Origin: Pseudomonas sp. MYb327
Lineage (GTDB): Bacteria > Pseudomonadota > Gammaproteobacteria > Pseudomonadales > Pseudomonadaceae
Length of the DNA: 64,000 nucleotides
NCBI RefSeq assembly: GCF_040438925.1
Contig: NZ_CP159258.1
Span: 5,231,001 to 5,295,000 of the forward strand
Direction: 5' to 3'
Made by a program: the position numbers and the translations under genes. Shown here piece by piece: positions 9,323 through 18,247 of this stretch (position 1 is its first letter; every line of letters begins with the position of its first letter). The notes below the pieces were generated by a model that saw nothing but the letters and a program-made list of their open reading frames with translations, searched no databases and was not told the origin of the DNA.

Positions 9323-10405
9323 ATGAAGATCGGTGTAATCGGTGGCGGCCAGTTGGGCCGCATGTTGGCGCTGGCGGGTACCCCGCTGGGCATGAACTTC
9401 GCTTTCCTGGACCCGGCCCCGGACGCCTGCGCCGCTGCATTGGGCGAGCACCTGCGCGCCGATTACAGCGATCAGGACCACCTGCGTCAGCTGGCCGATG
9501 AAGTCGATCTGGTGACCTTCGAGTTCGAAAGCGTCCCGGCGGAAACCGTGGCATTCCTCTCGCAATTCGTCCCGGTCTACCCGAGTGCCGAAGCCCTGCG
9601 CATCGCTCGTGACCGCTGGTTCGAAAAGAGCATGTTCAAGGACCTGGGGATTCCAACCCCGGCGTTCGCCGACATCCAGTCGCAAGCTGATCTGGACGCC
9701 GCCGTGGCTTCCATCGGTCTGCCGGCGGTGCTCAAGACTCGCACCCTGGGTTACGACGGCAAGGGCCAGAAAGTCCTGCGTACGCCTGAAGACGTGGTCG
9801 GTACGTTCGCCGAGCTGGGCAGCGTCGCTTGCCTGCTGGAAGGCTTCGTGCCCTTCACCGGTGAAGTCTCGCTGATTGCCGTGCGTGCTCGCGATGGCGA
9901 AACCAGGTTCTACCCGCTGGTGCACAACACCCACGACAGCGGCATCCTCAAGCTGTCCGTGGCCAGCACTGACCATCCGCTGCAAGCCCTGGCCGAAGAT
10001 TATTCCAGCCGGGTGCTCAAGCAGCTGGACTACGTCGGCGTGATGGCGTTCGAGTTCTTCGAAGTCGACGGTGGCCTCAAGGCCAACGAAATCGCCCCGC
10101 GCGTGCACAACTCCGGGCACTGGACCACCGAAGGCGCCGAGTGCAGCCAGTTCGAAAACCACCTGCGGGCGGTTGCCGGTCTGCCATTGGGCTCGACGGT
10201 CAAGGTTGGCGAAAGCGCGATGCTCAACTTCATCGGTAAAGTACCGGAGACCGAGAAGGTCCTGGCCATCGCCGATTGTCATCTGCATCACTACGGCAAG
10301 GCGTTCAAGGTCGGCCGCAAGGTTGGTCACGCCAACCTGCGTTGCGCAGACCGCGAAACGCTCGCCGCGCAGATCCTCAAGGTCGAAGCGCTCATCGCCG
10401 AGTAA
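9323..10405 (+). CDS. purK: N5-carboxyaminoimidazole ribonucleotide synthase
   Basis: This 360-residue ATP-grasp enzyme makes N5-CAIR from AIR, bicarbonate and ATP. Visible features are the N-terminal GVIGGGQLGRM nucleotide-fold motif, the ATP-grasp core (VLKTRTLGYDGKGQ near residue 140, LEGFVPFTGEVSLI, and EIAPRVHNSGHWT with metal-binding residues). The start is set at ATG 9323 because GAGG lies 9 nt upstream; a TTG at 9314 is in frame but unlikely. It forms an operon with purE. Confidence 0.96.
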   Translation: MKIGVIGGGQLGRMLALAGTPLGMNFAFLDPAPDACAAALGEHLRADYSDQDHLRQLADEVDLVTFEFESVPAETVAFLSQFVPVYPSAEALRIARDRWFEKSMFKDLGIPTPAFADIQSQADLDAAVASIGLPAVLKTRTLGYDGKGQKVLRTPEDVVGTFAELGSVACLLEGFVPFTGEVSLIAVRARDGETRFYPLVHNTHDSGILKLSVASTDHPLQALAEDYSSRVLKQLDYVGVMAFEFFEVDGGLKANEIAPRVHNSGHWTTEGAECSQFENHLRAVAGLPLGSTVKVGESAMLNFIGKVPETEKVLAIADCHLHHYGKAFKVGRKVGHANLRCADRETLAAQILKVEALIAE

Positions 10406-10516
10406 AACAGTTTCATGTGGCAGCGGCGGAACCATTGAGGGCCCGCCGTTCTCTCATGGCAGGATGCGAAAGTCTGACTAGGCTTTCGCATAACTATCCA
10501 TACAGAGGGAAATGCC

Positions 10517-10762
10517 ATGGGAATTATCGGAACCATCTTTATCGGCTTGATCGTCGGCCTGCTGGCGCGGTTCCTGAAACCGGGCGATGACAGCATGGGT
10601 TGGATCATGACCATCCTGCTCGGTATCGGCGGTTCGCTGGCGGCCACTTATGGCGGCCAGGCCCTGGGCTTCTACCAGGCTGGCCAAGGCGCAGGCTTCC
10701 TCGGCGCACTGGTTGGCGCGGTGATTTTGCTGGTGATCTACGGCCTGATCAAAAAGAACTGA
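10517..10762 (+). CDS. GlsB/YeaQ/YmgE-family small membrane protein
   Basis: This 81-residue inner-membrane protein has three hydrophobic segments (about residues 2-20, 28-47, 57-77) rich in glycine, as in the 'transglycosylase-associated' GlsB/YeaQ/YmgE family. Members are induced by envelope or general stress; the molecular function is not known. Start at ATG 10517 (MGIIGTIFIGLIVGLLARF) with a GAGGG site 8 nt upstream. It stands between purK and a DUF3299 gene and is not clearly part of either unit. Confidence 0.88.
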   Translation: MGIIGTIFIGLIVGLLARFLKPGDDSMGWIMTILLGIGGSLAATYGGQALGFYQAGQGAGFLGALVGAVILLVIYGLIKKN

Positions 10763-10773
10763 TTCAGCGACAA

Positions 10774-10804
10774 AGCCCTCTCTGCCAAATACGCAGGGAG
10801 GGCT
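10774..10804. terminator. Hairpin after the GlsB-type gene
   Basis: A 12-bp stem with one mismatch (AGCCCTCTCTGC with GCAGGGAGGGCT) and a 7-nt loop sits 12 nt past the stop codon. No T-tract follows, so termination strength is uncertain. Confidence 0.55.
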
Positions 10805-10849
10805 AGAATGCTCGGCGTTCCACTGTCCTCTTCTTTGCCGAGCACGTTT

Positions 10850-11386
10850 ATGCGCCGTCTTCTGTTGTCTCTTCTTCTCCTGGGTACAGGCCTCGCCCAC
10901 GCCGGCGAATTGCCGGAAACCGACTGGCTCGAACTGATGCCAAAGTCGGATCAAAAGGCCCTTGAGGCCATGCCTGAAATCGACCACAACTCCCCCGAAG
11001 CCACTGGCACCTTTACCGAAAAAGGTGGCATGAAGCAGAGCAAAGGCTTGCCGGCGGTGATGTATTCAACCAAGACTGTGGCGTCGATGAACGACAAGAA
11101 CATCCGTCTCGGGGGTTATCCGGTGCCGCTGGAATCCGACGCCAAGGGGCGCAGCACGTTGTTCTTCCTCGTGCCATATCCGGGCGCCTGCATCCACGTG
11201 CCACCGCCGCCACCGAATCAATTGGTGCTGGTGCGTTATCCAAAAGGTTTGAAACTGAACGACATCTACACGCCGCTGTGGGTGACCGGCACGCTGAAGA
11301 TTGAGAAGGTCAGCAATGATTTGGCCGATGCGGCGTATGCGCTGGATGCGGCGAAAGTGCGGGTGGTGAAAGAGTCAGACTTGTAG
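10850..11386 (+). CDS. DUF3299 secreted protein
   Basis: This 178-residue protein begins with a clear signal peptide (MRRLLLSLLLLGTGLAHA, cleavage about residue 18) and continues with a DUF3299-like domain: GYPVPLESDAKGRSTLFFLVPYPGACIHVPPPPPNQLV. The function of the family is unknown. The conserved GACIHVPPPPPNQ segment, with its cysteine and histidine, is the family hallmark. I start at ATG 10850, where the signal peptide begins, rather than an in-frame ATG 14 codons upstream that lies next to the preceding hairpin. It is probably periplasmic. Confidence 0.82.
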   Translation: MRRLLLSLLLLGTGLAHAGELPETDWLELMPKSDQKALEAMPEIDHNSPEATGTFTEKGGMKQSKGLPAVMYSTKTVASMNDKNIRLGGYPVPLESDAKGRSTLFFLVPYPGACIHVPPPPPNQLVLVRYPKGLKLNDIYTPLWVTGTLKIEKVSNDLADAAYALDAAKVRVVKESDL

Positions 11387-11393
11387 AAACACG

Positions 11394-11459
11394 GTAGGAG
11401 CCGGCTTGCCGGCGATAGCGATCTTGAGGACGCCATCGCCGGCAAGCTGGCTCCCACAG
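11394..11459. repeat. REP inverted pair
   Basis: Opposed REP arms (GTAGGAGCCGGCTTGCCGGC ... GCCGGCAAGCTGGCTCCCAC) lie between the convergent DUF3299 and mutarotase genes. Confidence 0.85.
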
Positions 11460-11461
11460 AT

Positions 11462-12361
11462 TTAAAGCGGTTTGCTGCCGATGCTCACACCCAACGTATG
11501 ACTCGCACCCGGCGCCAGGTTCACCACATCCCCCATCACATTCGCCGTCTCGATACACAGCATGCGCTGCCAGCCATCGTCGGCCATGTCGCTGAATGCT
11601 GCAGCGCGGTCGATCCAAGGGTTCCAGATCACCGCCGAGCGCGAACCACTGCTGGTCAGCTCGATGCGCCGTTCCCATTGCGGGTCGACGATGCTCAGCC
11701 GTGCGGGTGTATCGAGGTAAATGCGATCCGTCTCGCCGGCAAAGTGCAGATCACCGGTCTGAGTGACGGTTTTCCAGTCTTCCAGCGTCTCGATGTAACT
11801 CAAGCCATCCAGCCCTTCGACATGCACGTTGCGCACGTCACTGACCGCGAAGTAGCTGTGCAGCGCCTGGCTGATAGTGACGTTTTCTGCGCCCTGATTG
11901 TGGCTGGTCAGGCTGATGTGCAGCTGTTCATCCAAGCGAATGTTCAGCTTCAGGTCCACTTGGTGCGGCCAGCCCGGCAGGCCACTTTCAGGGTAGGGCA
12001 GGAGGAATTCGACCTTCAGACTTTCGCCCTCGGCTTCGATGCCGCCCAATTCCCAATCCATCGCTCGCACCAGACCATGCGCTGCCGCCGGTTCGTTGCT
12101 GACGCGCATCGCCTGAACGCTCTGCGGGTTGCGCGCCAGGTTACCGAACCATGGCCAGCACACCGGCACACCGGCACGGATGCTTTTGCCGGTCTTGAAC
12201 ACCGCCTCGTCGTTGAGCCAGATGATCGGTGGCTGGCCAGCCAATTGATAACTGAGGATGTGCGCGCCTTGTTGGGCAACCAGCAATTCGGCCTGACCGT
12301 GGCGGATGCGCCAGCAGTTCAGTTCATCCAGTTTCACGGCTTCAACGTTGGGCGTGTTCAT
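11462..12361 (-). CDS. D-hexose-6-phosphate mutarotase (YeaD-type)
   Basis: This 299-residue protein has the aldose-1-epimerase fold and resembles the YeaD/YMR099c hexose-6-phosphate mutarotases, which interconvert alpha and beta anomers of sugar phosphates. Recognisable segments are GAHILSYQ, the PVCWPWFG motif, HGLVRAMDW and SQALHSYFAVSDV (catalytic His region). The ORF opens at ATG 12361 (MNTPNVEAVKLDEL). It converges with the DUF3299 gene across a REP pair. The substrate is inferred from the family. Confidence 0.88.
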   Translation of the reverse strand: MNTPNVEAVKLDELNCWRIRHGQAELLVAQQGAHILSYQLAGQPPIIWLNDEAVFKTGKSIRAGVPVCWPWFGNLARNPQSVQAMRVSNEPAAAHGLVRAMDWELGGIEAEGESLKVEFLLPYPESGLPGWPHQVDLKLNIRLDEQLHISLTSHNQGAENVTISQALHSYFAVSDVRNVHVEGLDGLSYIETLEDWKTVTQTGDLHFAGETDRIYLDTPARLSIVDPQWERRIELTSSGSRSAVIWNPWIDRAAAFSDMADDGWQRMLCIETANVMGDVVNLAPGASHTLGVSIGSKPL

Positions 12362-12433
12362 GAGACAGCTCTCGATCAGTAACAGGAGTGCAATGGACCG
12401 CGAAGCAGTCGTCGGGTTTAACGCAGCCCTGGT

Positions 12434-12838
12434 TTAACGAGCTCTAGGCGGAACCGATCGGGTGCGGCCGCTGCCATCGATGGCCACGAACACGAACACC
12501 GCTTCGGTCACTTTACGCCACTCGCTGGACAGCGGATCGTCGCTCCAGACCTCGACCATCATCTTGATCGAGCTGCGGCCGATTTCCAGTGCCTGGGTAT
12601 AGAAGGAGAGCTGAGCGCCCACCGCTACCGGAACCAGGAACGCCATGCGATCGATCGCAACCGTCGCCACGCGACCACCGGCCACCTTGCTGGCCATCGC
12701 CGTGCCGGCCAAATCCATCTGCGCCACCAGCCAGCCGCCGAAAATATCGCCAAAGCCGTTGGTTTCGCGAGGAAGTGCGGTGATTTGCAGGGCCAGGTCG
12801 CCTTGCGGGATCGGATCTTCTTGTTCGAGCTCTATCAT
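12434..12838 (-). CDS. Acyl-CoA thioesterase, YciA-like hotdog fold
   Basis: This 134-residue single-hotdog protein matches the YciA/BACH acyl-CoA hydrolase group. The segment NGFGDIFGGWLVAQMDLAGTAMASKVA contains the conserved catalytic Asp and long central helix, followed by VATVAIDRMAFLVPV. It hydrolyses CoA thioesters in the cytoplasm. The start is set at ATG 12838 (MIELEQEDPIPQGDL), the usual length for the family. The open frame extends 28 codons further up, but that part does not look like a family sequence. Confidence 0.87.
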   Translation of the reverse strand: MIELEQEDPIPQGDLALQITALPRETNGFGDIFGGWLVAQMDLAGTAMASKVAGGRVATVAIDRMAFLVPVAVGAQLSFYTQALEIGRSSIKMMVEVWSDDPLSSEWRKVTEAVFVFVAIDGSGRTRSVPPRAR

Positions 12839-13200
12839 GCCGGGGGTGCCTCTGACCCGTGACTCTTCGTTGGTAGTGCTGGTGGTAGCCGTCTTCAGGA
12901 AAAACGATTTAGCACCGAACATACTACGTTCGTCACGTTTTCCATAAGGCGCCTAAAGGGAAACTCTGCGAAATCGCCTATGAACCTGAGAGGCGTTTTC
13001 GCACAGCAACCCTTTCAAACTGCAGCAAGATTGCGAGTATATCGGTCGATAGACTCCGATACGACCGTCCGGTTCTAATTTTGACTGCCTTACAGGCGCT
13101 CTATGTTCTTTTTCGAACAATTTGCTATCTTGCCGATCCTGCCCGAGCCCTTGCCAGAGTTGTTGGGGCGGCAGACTTGACTCTAAGAGAAGCCCTTGCC
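12839..13200. other. Intergenic region between divergent thioesterase and MFS genes
   Basis: About 360 bp with no coding signal in either direction. The part near 13080-13200 extends the MFS frame but lacks a start signal. A TTGACT near 13081 could be a -35 box, but no good -10 at standard spacing was found. Nothing else was recognised. Confidence 0.4.
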
Positions 13201-14499
13201 ATGACCACAGCGCCCTCGAGTATCGCGCAGCCGAGCCAATCTGCACGTCCGCTGACCCGCAACGACTATAAAACCCTATCGCTGTCGGCCCTGGGTGGTG
13301 CATTGGAGTTTTACGACTTCATCATCTTCGTATTTTTTGCCACCGTGGTGGGCAAGCTGTTCTTCCCGGCGGACATGCCCGAATGGCTGCGCTTGATGCA
13401 GACCTTCGGCATCTTTGCCGCCGGCTACCTGGCACGGCCGCTGGGCGGCATCGTGATGGCGCACTTCGGCGACCTGCTGGGGCGCAAGAAGATGTTCACC
13501 CTGAGCATTTTCATGATGGCCGTGCCGACCCTGATCATGGGCCTGCTGCCGACTTATGCGCAGATCGGCATGTGGGCACCTATCCTGTTGCTGGTGATGC
13601 GAGTGATCCAAGGCGCGGCGATTGGTGGTGAAGTACCGGGCGCCTGGGTCTTCGTTTCCGAACACGTGCCGCAACGGCACATCGGTTACGCCTGCGGCAC
13701 GCTGACCAGCGGCCTCACGGCGGGCATCTTGCTCGGTTCTCTGGTCGCCACGGCGATCAACAGCATCTACACCCCGGCGGAAGTGGCGGATTACGCCTGG
13801 CGGATCCCGTTCCTGCTGGGCGGTGTGTTCGGCCTGTTCTCGGTGTACCTGCGCCGCTGGCTGCACGAAACCCCGGTATTCGCCGAGCTGCAACAGCGCA
13901 AGGCCCTGGCCGAAGAAGTGCCGCTGCGCGCCGTGCTGCGCGACCATCGTGGTGCGATCGCGATCTCCATGTTGCTGACCTGGCTGCTGTCCGCCGGCAT
14001 TGTGGTGTTGATCCTGATGACACCCACCGTATTGCAAACCGTCTACCACTTCTCGCCAACCACTGCTTTGCAGTCCAACAGCGTGGCGATCGTATTCCTG
14101 AGCATCGGCTGCATCGTTTCCGGTGCTCTGTCGGATCGCTTTGGCGCGGGCCGGGTGTTCGTGTTCGGGTGCGCCGCGTTGCTGGCCAGTTCCTGGACCT
14201 TCTATCACAGCCTGGCTGAGCATCCCGACTGGCTGTTCCCGATGTACGCCTTGACCGGCTTGCTGGTGGGCACCATCGGTTCGGTGCCGTATGTGATGGT
14301 CAAGGCCTTCCCGCCGGTGGTGCGCTTCAGCGGTTTGTCTTTCTCCTACAACGTGGCCTACGCGATTTTCGGTGGCTTGACGCCAATGATCGTCAGCTTG
14401 CTGCTCAAGGAAAGCCCGATGGGCCCGGCGTATTACGTGGCGGTGTTGTGCGGGGTGGGGATTCTGGTGGGTGCTTATCTCTGGAAGAAGGGTCGCTGA
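13201..14499 (+). CDS. MFS transporter of the metabolite:H+ symporter type
   Basis: This 432-residue, 12-helix inner-membrane transporter has the MHS-family pattern. The first helix is preceded by SLSALGGALEFYDFIIFVF, which carries the acidic pair typical of this group, followed by RPLGGIVMAHFGDLLGRKKMF (the MFS loop 2-3 motif) and RVIQGAAIGGEVPGAWVF. It probably takes up an organic acid or similar solute by proton symport; the substrate is not evident. Start at ATG 13201 with AGAGAAG upstream. It lies directly before pstS, as in P. aeruginosa, but no Pho box was found in front of it. Confidence 0.88.
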   Translation: MTTAPSSIAQPSQSARPLTRNDYKTLSLSALGGALEFYDFIIFVFFATVVGKLFFPADMPEWLRLMQTFGIFAAGYLARPLGGIVMAHFGDLLGRKKMFTLSIFMMAVPTLIMGLLPTYAQIGMWAPILLLVMRVIQGAAIGGEVPGAWVFVSEHVPQRHIGYACGTLTSGLTAGILLGSLVATAINSIYTPAEVADYAWRIPFLLGGVFGLFSVYLRRWLHETPVFAELQQRKALAEEVPLRAVLRDHRGAIAISMLLTWLLSAGIVVLILMTPTVLQTVYHFSPTTALQSNSVAIVFLSIGCIVSGALSDRFGAGRVFVFGCAALLASSWTFYHSLAEHPDWLFPMYALTGLLVGTIGSVPYVMVKAFPPVVRFSGLSFSYNVAYAIFGGLTPMIVSLLLKESPMGPAYYVAVLCGVGILVGAYLWKKGR

Positions 14500-14526
14500 T
14501 CCCGAAAACATTCATTGCTGTACCGG

Positions 14527-14599
14527 CCCTATCGCCAGCAGGCTGGCTCCCACATTGAAATGCATTCCAATGTGGGAGCCAGCCTGCTGGCGATCAGGG
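14527..14599. repeat. Long near-perfect REP inverted pair
   Basis: The two arms (TATCGCCAGCAGGCTGGCTCC ... and its complement ending at 14599) pair over about 30 bp with a 10-nt loop. It is the cleanest REP palindrome in the window and may block transcription from the MFS gene into pstS. Confidence 0.88.
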
Positions 14600-14646
14600 G
14601 GGCATGATTATCCCGGTAAAAACTCGAATACTGGCCTTTCATCCAA

Positions 14647-14664
14647 TTGTCATATTTCAGCCAT
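14647..14664 (+). promoter_or_regulatory. Pho box upstream of pstS
   Basis: TTGTCAT-ATTT-CAGCCAT matches the PhoB consensus (CTGTCAT, 4-nt spacer, CTGTCAT) at 11 of 14 positions. It lies 67 nt before the pstS start. PhoB binding is inferred. Confidence 0.7.
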
Positions 14665-14731
14665 AGAGTGTTCACACGGCCTGCTGATACTTGGCCCCGA
14701 CTTAACACACCCTATCTGCTAGGAGTAAGGC

Positions 14732-15733
14732 ATGAAACTGAAGCGTTTGATGGCGGCAATGACTTTTGTCGCTGCTGGCGTTGCGACTGCCAACGCGGTT
14801 GCCGCTGTTGACCCTGCTATCCCGAGCTACACCAAGACCACTGGTGTGTCGGGCAACCTGTCCAGCGTTGGTTCCGACACCCTGGCCAACCTCATGACCC
14901 TCTGGGCTGAGAACTACAAAAAAGAATACCCGAACGTAAACATCCAGATTCAGGCCGCTGGCTCCGCCACTGCGCCACCTGCGCTGACTGAAGGCACCTC
15001 CAACCTGGGCCCGATGAGCCGCAAGATGAAGGACACCGAACTGGCCGCCTTCGAGCAGAAGTACGGCTACAAGCCAACCGCCATCCCGGTTGCCGTGGAT
15101 GCCCTGGCTGTGTTCGTACACAAAGACAACCCGATCCAGCACCTGACCATGGAACAAGTCGACGCGATCTTCTCGTCCACTCGTCTGTGCGGCGCTAAAA
15201 CCGACGTGAAAACCTGGGGCGACCTGGGCGTGACCGGCGACCTGGCCAACAAGCCAGTTCAACTGTTCGGCCGTAACTCGGTATCCGGCACCTACGGCTA
15301 CTTCAAGGAAGAAGCCCTGTGCAAAGGCGACTACAAGCCAAACGTCAACGAACAACCAGGCTCGGCTTCGGTCGTGCAGTCGATCAGCTCCTCGCTGAAC
15401 GGCATCGGTTACTCGGGCATCGGCTACAAAACCGCTAGCGTGAAGACTGTGGCCCTGGCCAAGAAAGGCAGCACTGACTTCATCGAAGACACCGAAGAAA
15501 ACGCCCTGAACGGCAAGTACCCGCTGTCGCGCTTCCTCTACGTGTACGTCAACAAAGCCCCGAACAAGCCTCTGGCCCCGCTGGAAGCTGAGTTCGTGAA
15601 ACTGGTTCTGTCGAAACAGGGCCAGGAAGTTGTAGTGAAAGACGGCTACATCCCGTTGCCAGCCAAAGTTGCTGCAAAAGCACTGGCTGACCTGGGTCTG
15701 CAGGAAGGCGGCGCCGAAGTCGCAAAAAAGTAA
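14732..15733 (+). CDS. pstS: Periplasmic phosphate-binding protein
   Basis: This 333-residue phosphate-binding component of the Pst ABC transporter has an N-terminal signal peptide ([22 protein letters not shown]). Phosphate-contacting segments seen are [12 protein letters not shown], a long [24 protein letters not shown] stretch and [14 protein letters not shown]. An AGGAG site precedes ATG 14732. It delivers phosphate to PstCA. It is followed by a REP pair and then by a second Pho box before pstC, so it may be transcribed both with and apart from the transporter genes. Codon choice is very biased, as expected for an abundant protein. Confidence 0.95.
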   Translation: MKLKRLMAAMTFVAAGVATANAVAAVDPAIPSYTKTTGVSGNLSSVGSDTLANLMTLWAENYKKEYPNVNIQIQAAGSATAPPALTEGTSNLGPMSRKMKDTELAAFEQKYGYKPTAIPVAVDALAVFVHKDNPIQHLTMEQVDAIFSSTRLCGAKTDVKTWGDLGVTGDLANKPVQLFGRNSVSGTYGYFKEEALCKGDYKPNVNEQPGSASVVQSISSSLNGIGYSGIGYKTASVKTVALAKKGSTDFIEDTEENALNGKYPLSRFLYVYVNKAPNKPLAPLEAEFVKLVLSKQGQEVVVKDGYIPLPAKVAAKALADLGLQEGGAEVAKK

Positions 15734-15761
15734 AACCCTGATCCGGGGCTAGCCTCGGATC

Positions 15762-15848
15762 TGTAGGAGCCGGCTTGCTGGCGATGGCACCACCGCGGTG
15801 AGCCCGTCGGACAGAGTCGACAGGATCGCCAGCGAGCCGGCTCCTACA
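15762..15848. repeat. REP inverted pair between pstS and pstC
   Basis: Arms TGTAGGAGCCGGCTTGCTGG and ...GCGAGCCGGCTCCTACA form an extended hairpin just after pstS. It could stabilise pstS mRNA or reduce readthrough; this is inference. Confidence 0.85.
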
Positions 15849-15909
15849 ACCCCCAAATTCTCTATCCACTGCCAGTAACCGCTGGCGGCGGATTTGTTGC
15901 GTCACTGCA

Positions 15910-15927
15910 CTGTCATCTTTCTGTCAT
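15910..15927 (+). promoter_or_regulatory. Perfect Pho box upstream of pstC
   Basis: CTGTCAT-CTTT-CTGTCAT matches the PhoB consensus at 14 of 14 positions, 22 nt before the pstC start. It indicates a PhoB-dependent promoter for pstCAB-phoU independent of the pstS promoter. Confidence 0.88.
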
Positions 15928-15949
15928 ACAGGATCGCTAGGGTGTGCGA

Positions 15950-18232
15950 ATGAATGATCTGGCCAATTCCACAATGACTACTAATCCCCCCAAGCGAATT
16001 GACTTCAATACGCCTGAGCTGCAACGCAAGCGCCGCATACGCGCGCTTAAGGATCGCTTCACTCGTTGGTACGTCCTAATCGGCGGCCTGGCGGTGCTGG
16101 CAGCCATCACACTGATTTTCTTCTTCCTCGCCTACGTGGTTGCGCCCCTGTTCCAGGGTGCCAGCCTGACTGCGAACGATGCCATCACCCCTGCCTGGAT
16201 GCAGGATGCCGGCAAGCCGCTGATGATCTCCCTCGAAGAGCAGAACCAGGTGGCAATGCGGGTTTCCGACAAGGGCCAGGCGTTATTCTTCGACATCGAC
16301 AGTGGCGCCGAACTCAAGCGCGTCGATCTGCCTGTTCCGGCCGGCACCGCCGTCACTTCCATCGCTGAAGACCAGCCAGGTCATCCGCTGGTGGCCGTCG
16401 GCCTGTCCAACGGCCAGGCACTGGTGTTCCGTCACACTTATAAGGTCAGCTACCCGGATGGCAAGAAAACCATCACCCCGGCCGTGGAGTACCCGTATGG
16501 CGAAGCGCCAATCGCGGTGAACGAAGCGGGTGGTGCGCTGGAGCATGTCAGCCTCAACGCCAACGATTCGACCTTGATTCTGGTGGGCGCCACCGGTTCA
16601 CAACTCAACGTTCTGTCGCTGACCAGCGAAGAGAACATGATGACCGGCGAAGTGACCAACGAGCAGAAGCGCATCGACTTGCCGCAGATGAACGAGCCGG
16701 TGAAGAACATCTTCGTGGACCCGCGTCAGCAGTGGCTGTATGTGGTCAACGGTCGTGCCCAGGCCGACGTGTTCAGCCTGCGTGACAAGAGTCTCAACGG
16801 TCGCTACAAACTGCTTGAAGACGGTGAAGCTCAAGTCACTGCCAGCACCCAGCTGGTGGGCGGCATTTCGCTGATCGTAGGCGACTCCAGAGGTGGCCTG
16901 GCCCAGTGGTTCATGGCTCGCGATCCCGATGGCGAGCAACGCCTGAAGCAGATCCGAACCTTCCAGATGGGCACCACGCCGATCGTTGAAATCACCGCTG
17001 AAGAGCGCCGCAAGGGCTTCGTTGCCCTCGACGCCTCCGGCAAGCTCGGCGTCTTCCACAGCACCGCCCACCGCACTTTGCTGGTGGACCAGGTGGCCGA
17101 AGGCCAAGGCGTTTTCGGTCTGTCGCCACGGGCCAACCGCGTGATCGTGGAAGCCGGCGGCAAGCTCCACCCGCTGCTGCTCGACAACCCGCACCCGGAG
17201 GTTTCGTGGAGCGCGTTGTGGAGCAAGGTCTGGTACGAGAACTACGACGAGCCTAAATACGTCTGGCAATCGACCGCCGCCAACACCGATTTCGAACCCA
17301 AGCTGAGCCTGTCGCCGCTGACCTTCGGTACCCTGAAAGCCGCGTTCTACGCCATGCTGCTGGCCGCACCTCTGGCCGTTGCCGCAGCGATCTACACCGC
17401 GTACTTCATGGCCCCGGGCATGCGCCGCAAGGTCAAACCGGTGATCGAGCTGATGGAAGCGATGCCGACGGTGATCCTCGGTTTCTTCGCCGGCCTGTTC
17501 CTCGCACCCTATGTAGAAGGGCATTTGCCGGGCATCTTCAGCCTGCTGATGCTGCTGCCGATCGGTATTCTGGTCGCCGGTTTCATCTTCAGTCGCCTGC
17601 CTGAATCGATCCGCCTGAAAGTGCCCGACGGCTGGGAAAGCGCGATCCTGATCCCGGTGATCCTCTTCGTGGGCTGGCTCTCGCTGTACATGAGCCCGTT
17701 CATGGAGAACTGGTTCTTCGGCGGCGACATGCGCATGTGGATCTCCCACGACCTGGGCATCACCTACGACCAGCGCAACGCACTGGTGGTGGGCCTGGCC
17801 ATGGGCTTCGCAGTGATCCCGAACATCTACTCCATCGCCGAAGACGCCGTGTTCAGCGTTCCGCGTGGCTTGACCCTCGGTTCCCTGGCCCTGGGTGCCA
17901 CGCCGTGGCAGACCATGACGCGCGTGGTGATCCTCACCGCCAGCCCGGGCATTTTCTCGGCGCTGATGATCGGCATGGGCCGCGCGGTCGGTGAAACCAT
18001 GATCGTGCTCATGGCCACCGGTAACACCCCGGTCATGGAAATGAACCTGTTCGAAGGTCTGCGCACCCTGGCCGCCAACGTCGCGGTGGAAATGCCGGAG
18101 TCGGAAGTCGGCGGTAGCCACTACCGCGTGCTGTTCCTCTCGGCGCTGGTGCTGCTGTTGTTCACCTTCGTCATGAACACCCTGGCAGAACTGATTCGTC
18201 AGCGTCTGCGCAAGAAATACTCTTCGCTTTAA
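15950..18232 (+). CDS. pstC: Phosphate ABC transporter permease PstC, long form
   Basis: This 760-residue PstC is far longer than the E. coli protein (about 320). A first membrane segment (about residues 42-67) is followed by a roughly 370-residue extracytoplasmic domain with beta-propeller-like repeats, then the true permease domain (about 455-760). That domain carries the EAA-type loop (SLALGATPWQTMTRVVI) and RAVGETMIVLMATG. Pseudomonas PstC proteins are known to be long in this way. ATG 15950 is chosen for an AGGG site 7 nt upstream. pstA follows after 15 nt. The role of the inserted domain is unknown. Confidence 0.93.
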   Translation: MNDLANSTMTTNPPKRIDFNTPELQRKRRIRALKDRFTRWYVLIGGLAVLAAITLIFFFLAYVVAPLFQGASLTANDAITPAWMQDAGKPLMISLEEQNQVAMRVSDKGQALFFDIDSGAELKRVDLPVPAGTAVTSIAEDQPGHPLVAVGLSNGQALVFRHTYKVSYPDGKKTITPAVEYPYGEAPIAVNEAGGALEHVSLNANDSTLILVGATGSQLNVLSLTSEENMMTGEVTNEQKRIDLPQMNEPVKNIFVDPRQQWLYVVNGRAQADVFSLRDKSLNGRYKLLEDGEAQVTASTQLVGGISLIVGDSRGGLAQWFMARDPDGEQRLKQIRTFQMGTTPIVEITAEERRKGFVALDASGKLGVFHSTAHRTLLVDQVAEGQGVFGLSPRANRVIVEAGGKLHPLLLDNPHPEVSWSALWSKVWYENYDEPKYVWQSTAANTDFEPKLSLSPLTFGTLKAAFYAMLLAAPLAVAAAIYTAYFMAPGMRRKVKPVIELMEAMPTVILGFFAGLFLAPYVEGHLPGIFSLLMLLPIGILVAGFIFSRLPESIRLKVPDGWESAILIPVILFVGWLSLYMSPFMENWFFGGDMRMWISHDLGITYDQRNALVVGLAMGFAVIPNIYSIAEDAVFSVPRGLTLGSLALGATPWQTMTRVVILTASPGIFSALMIGMGRAVGETMIVLMATGNTPVMEMNLFEGLRTLAANVAVEMPESEVGGSHYRVLFLSALVLLLFTFVMNTLAELIRQRLRKKYSSL

Positions 18233-18247
18233 GAAAGGTAGAAGTCT

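Noticed and set aside
8912..10435. 507-codon minus-strand frame opposite purE and purK
   Set aside because: Antisense shadow of two unmistakable purine genes, with no start signal or domain.
13276..14511. 411-codon minus-strand frame opposite the MFS transporter
   Set aside because: Same cause: low-complexity His/Gln/Arg-rich antisense translation over a clear 12-helix transporter.
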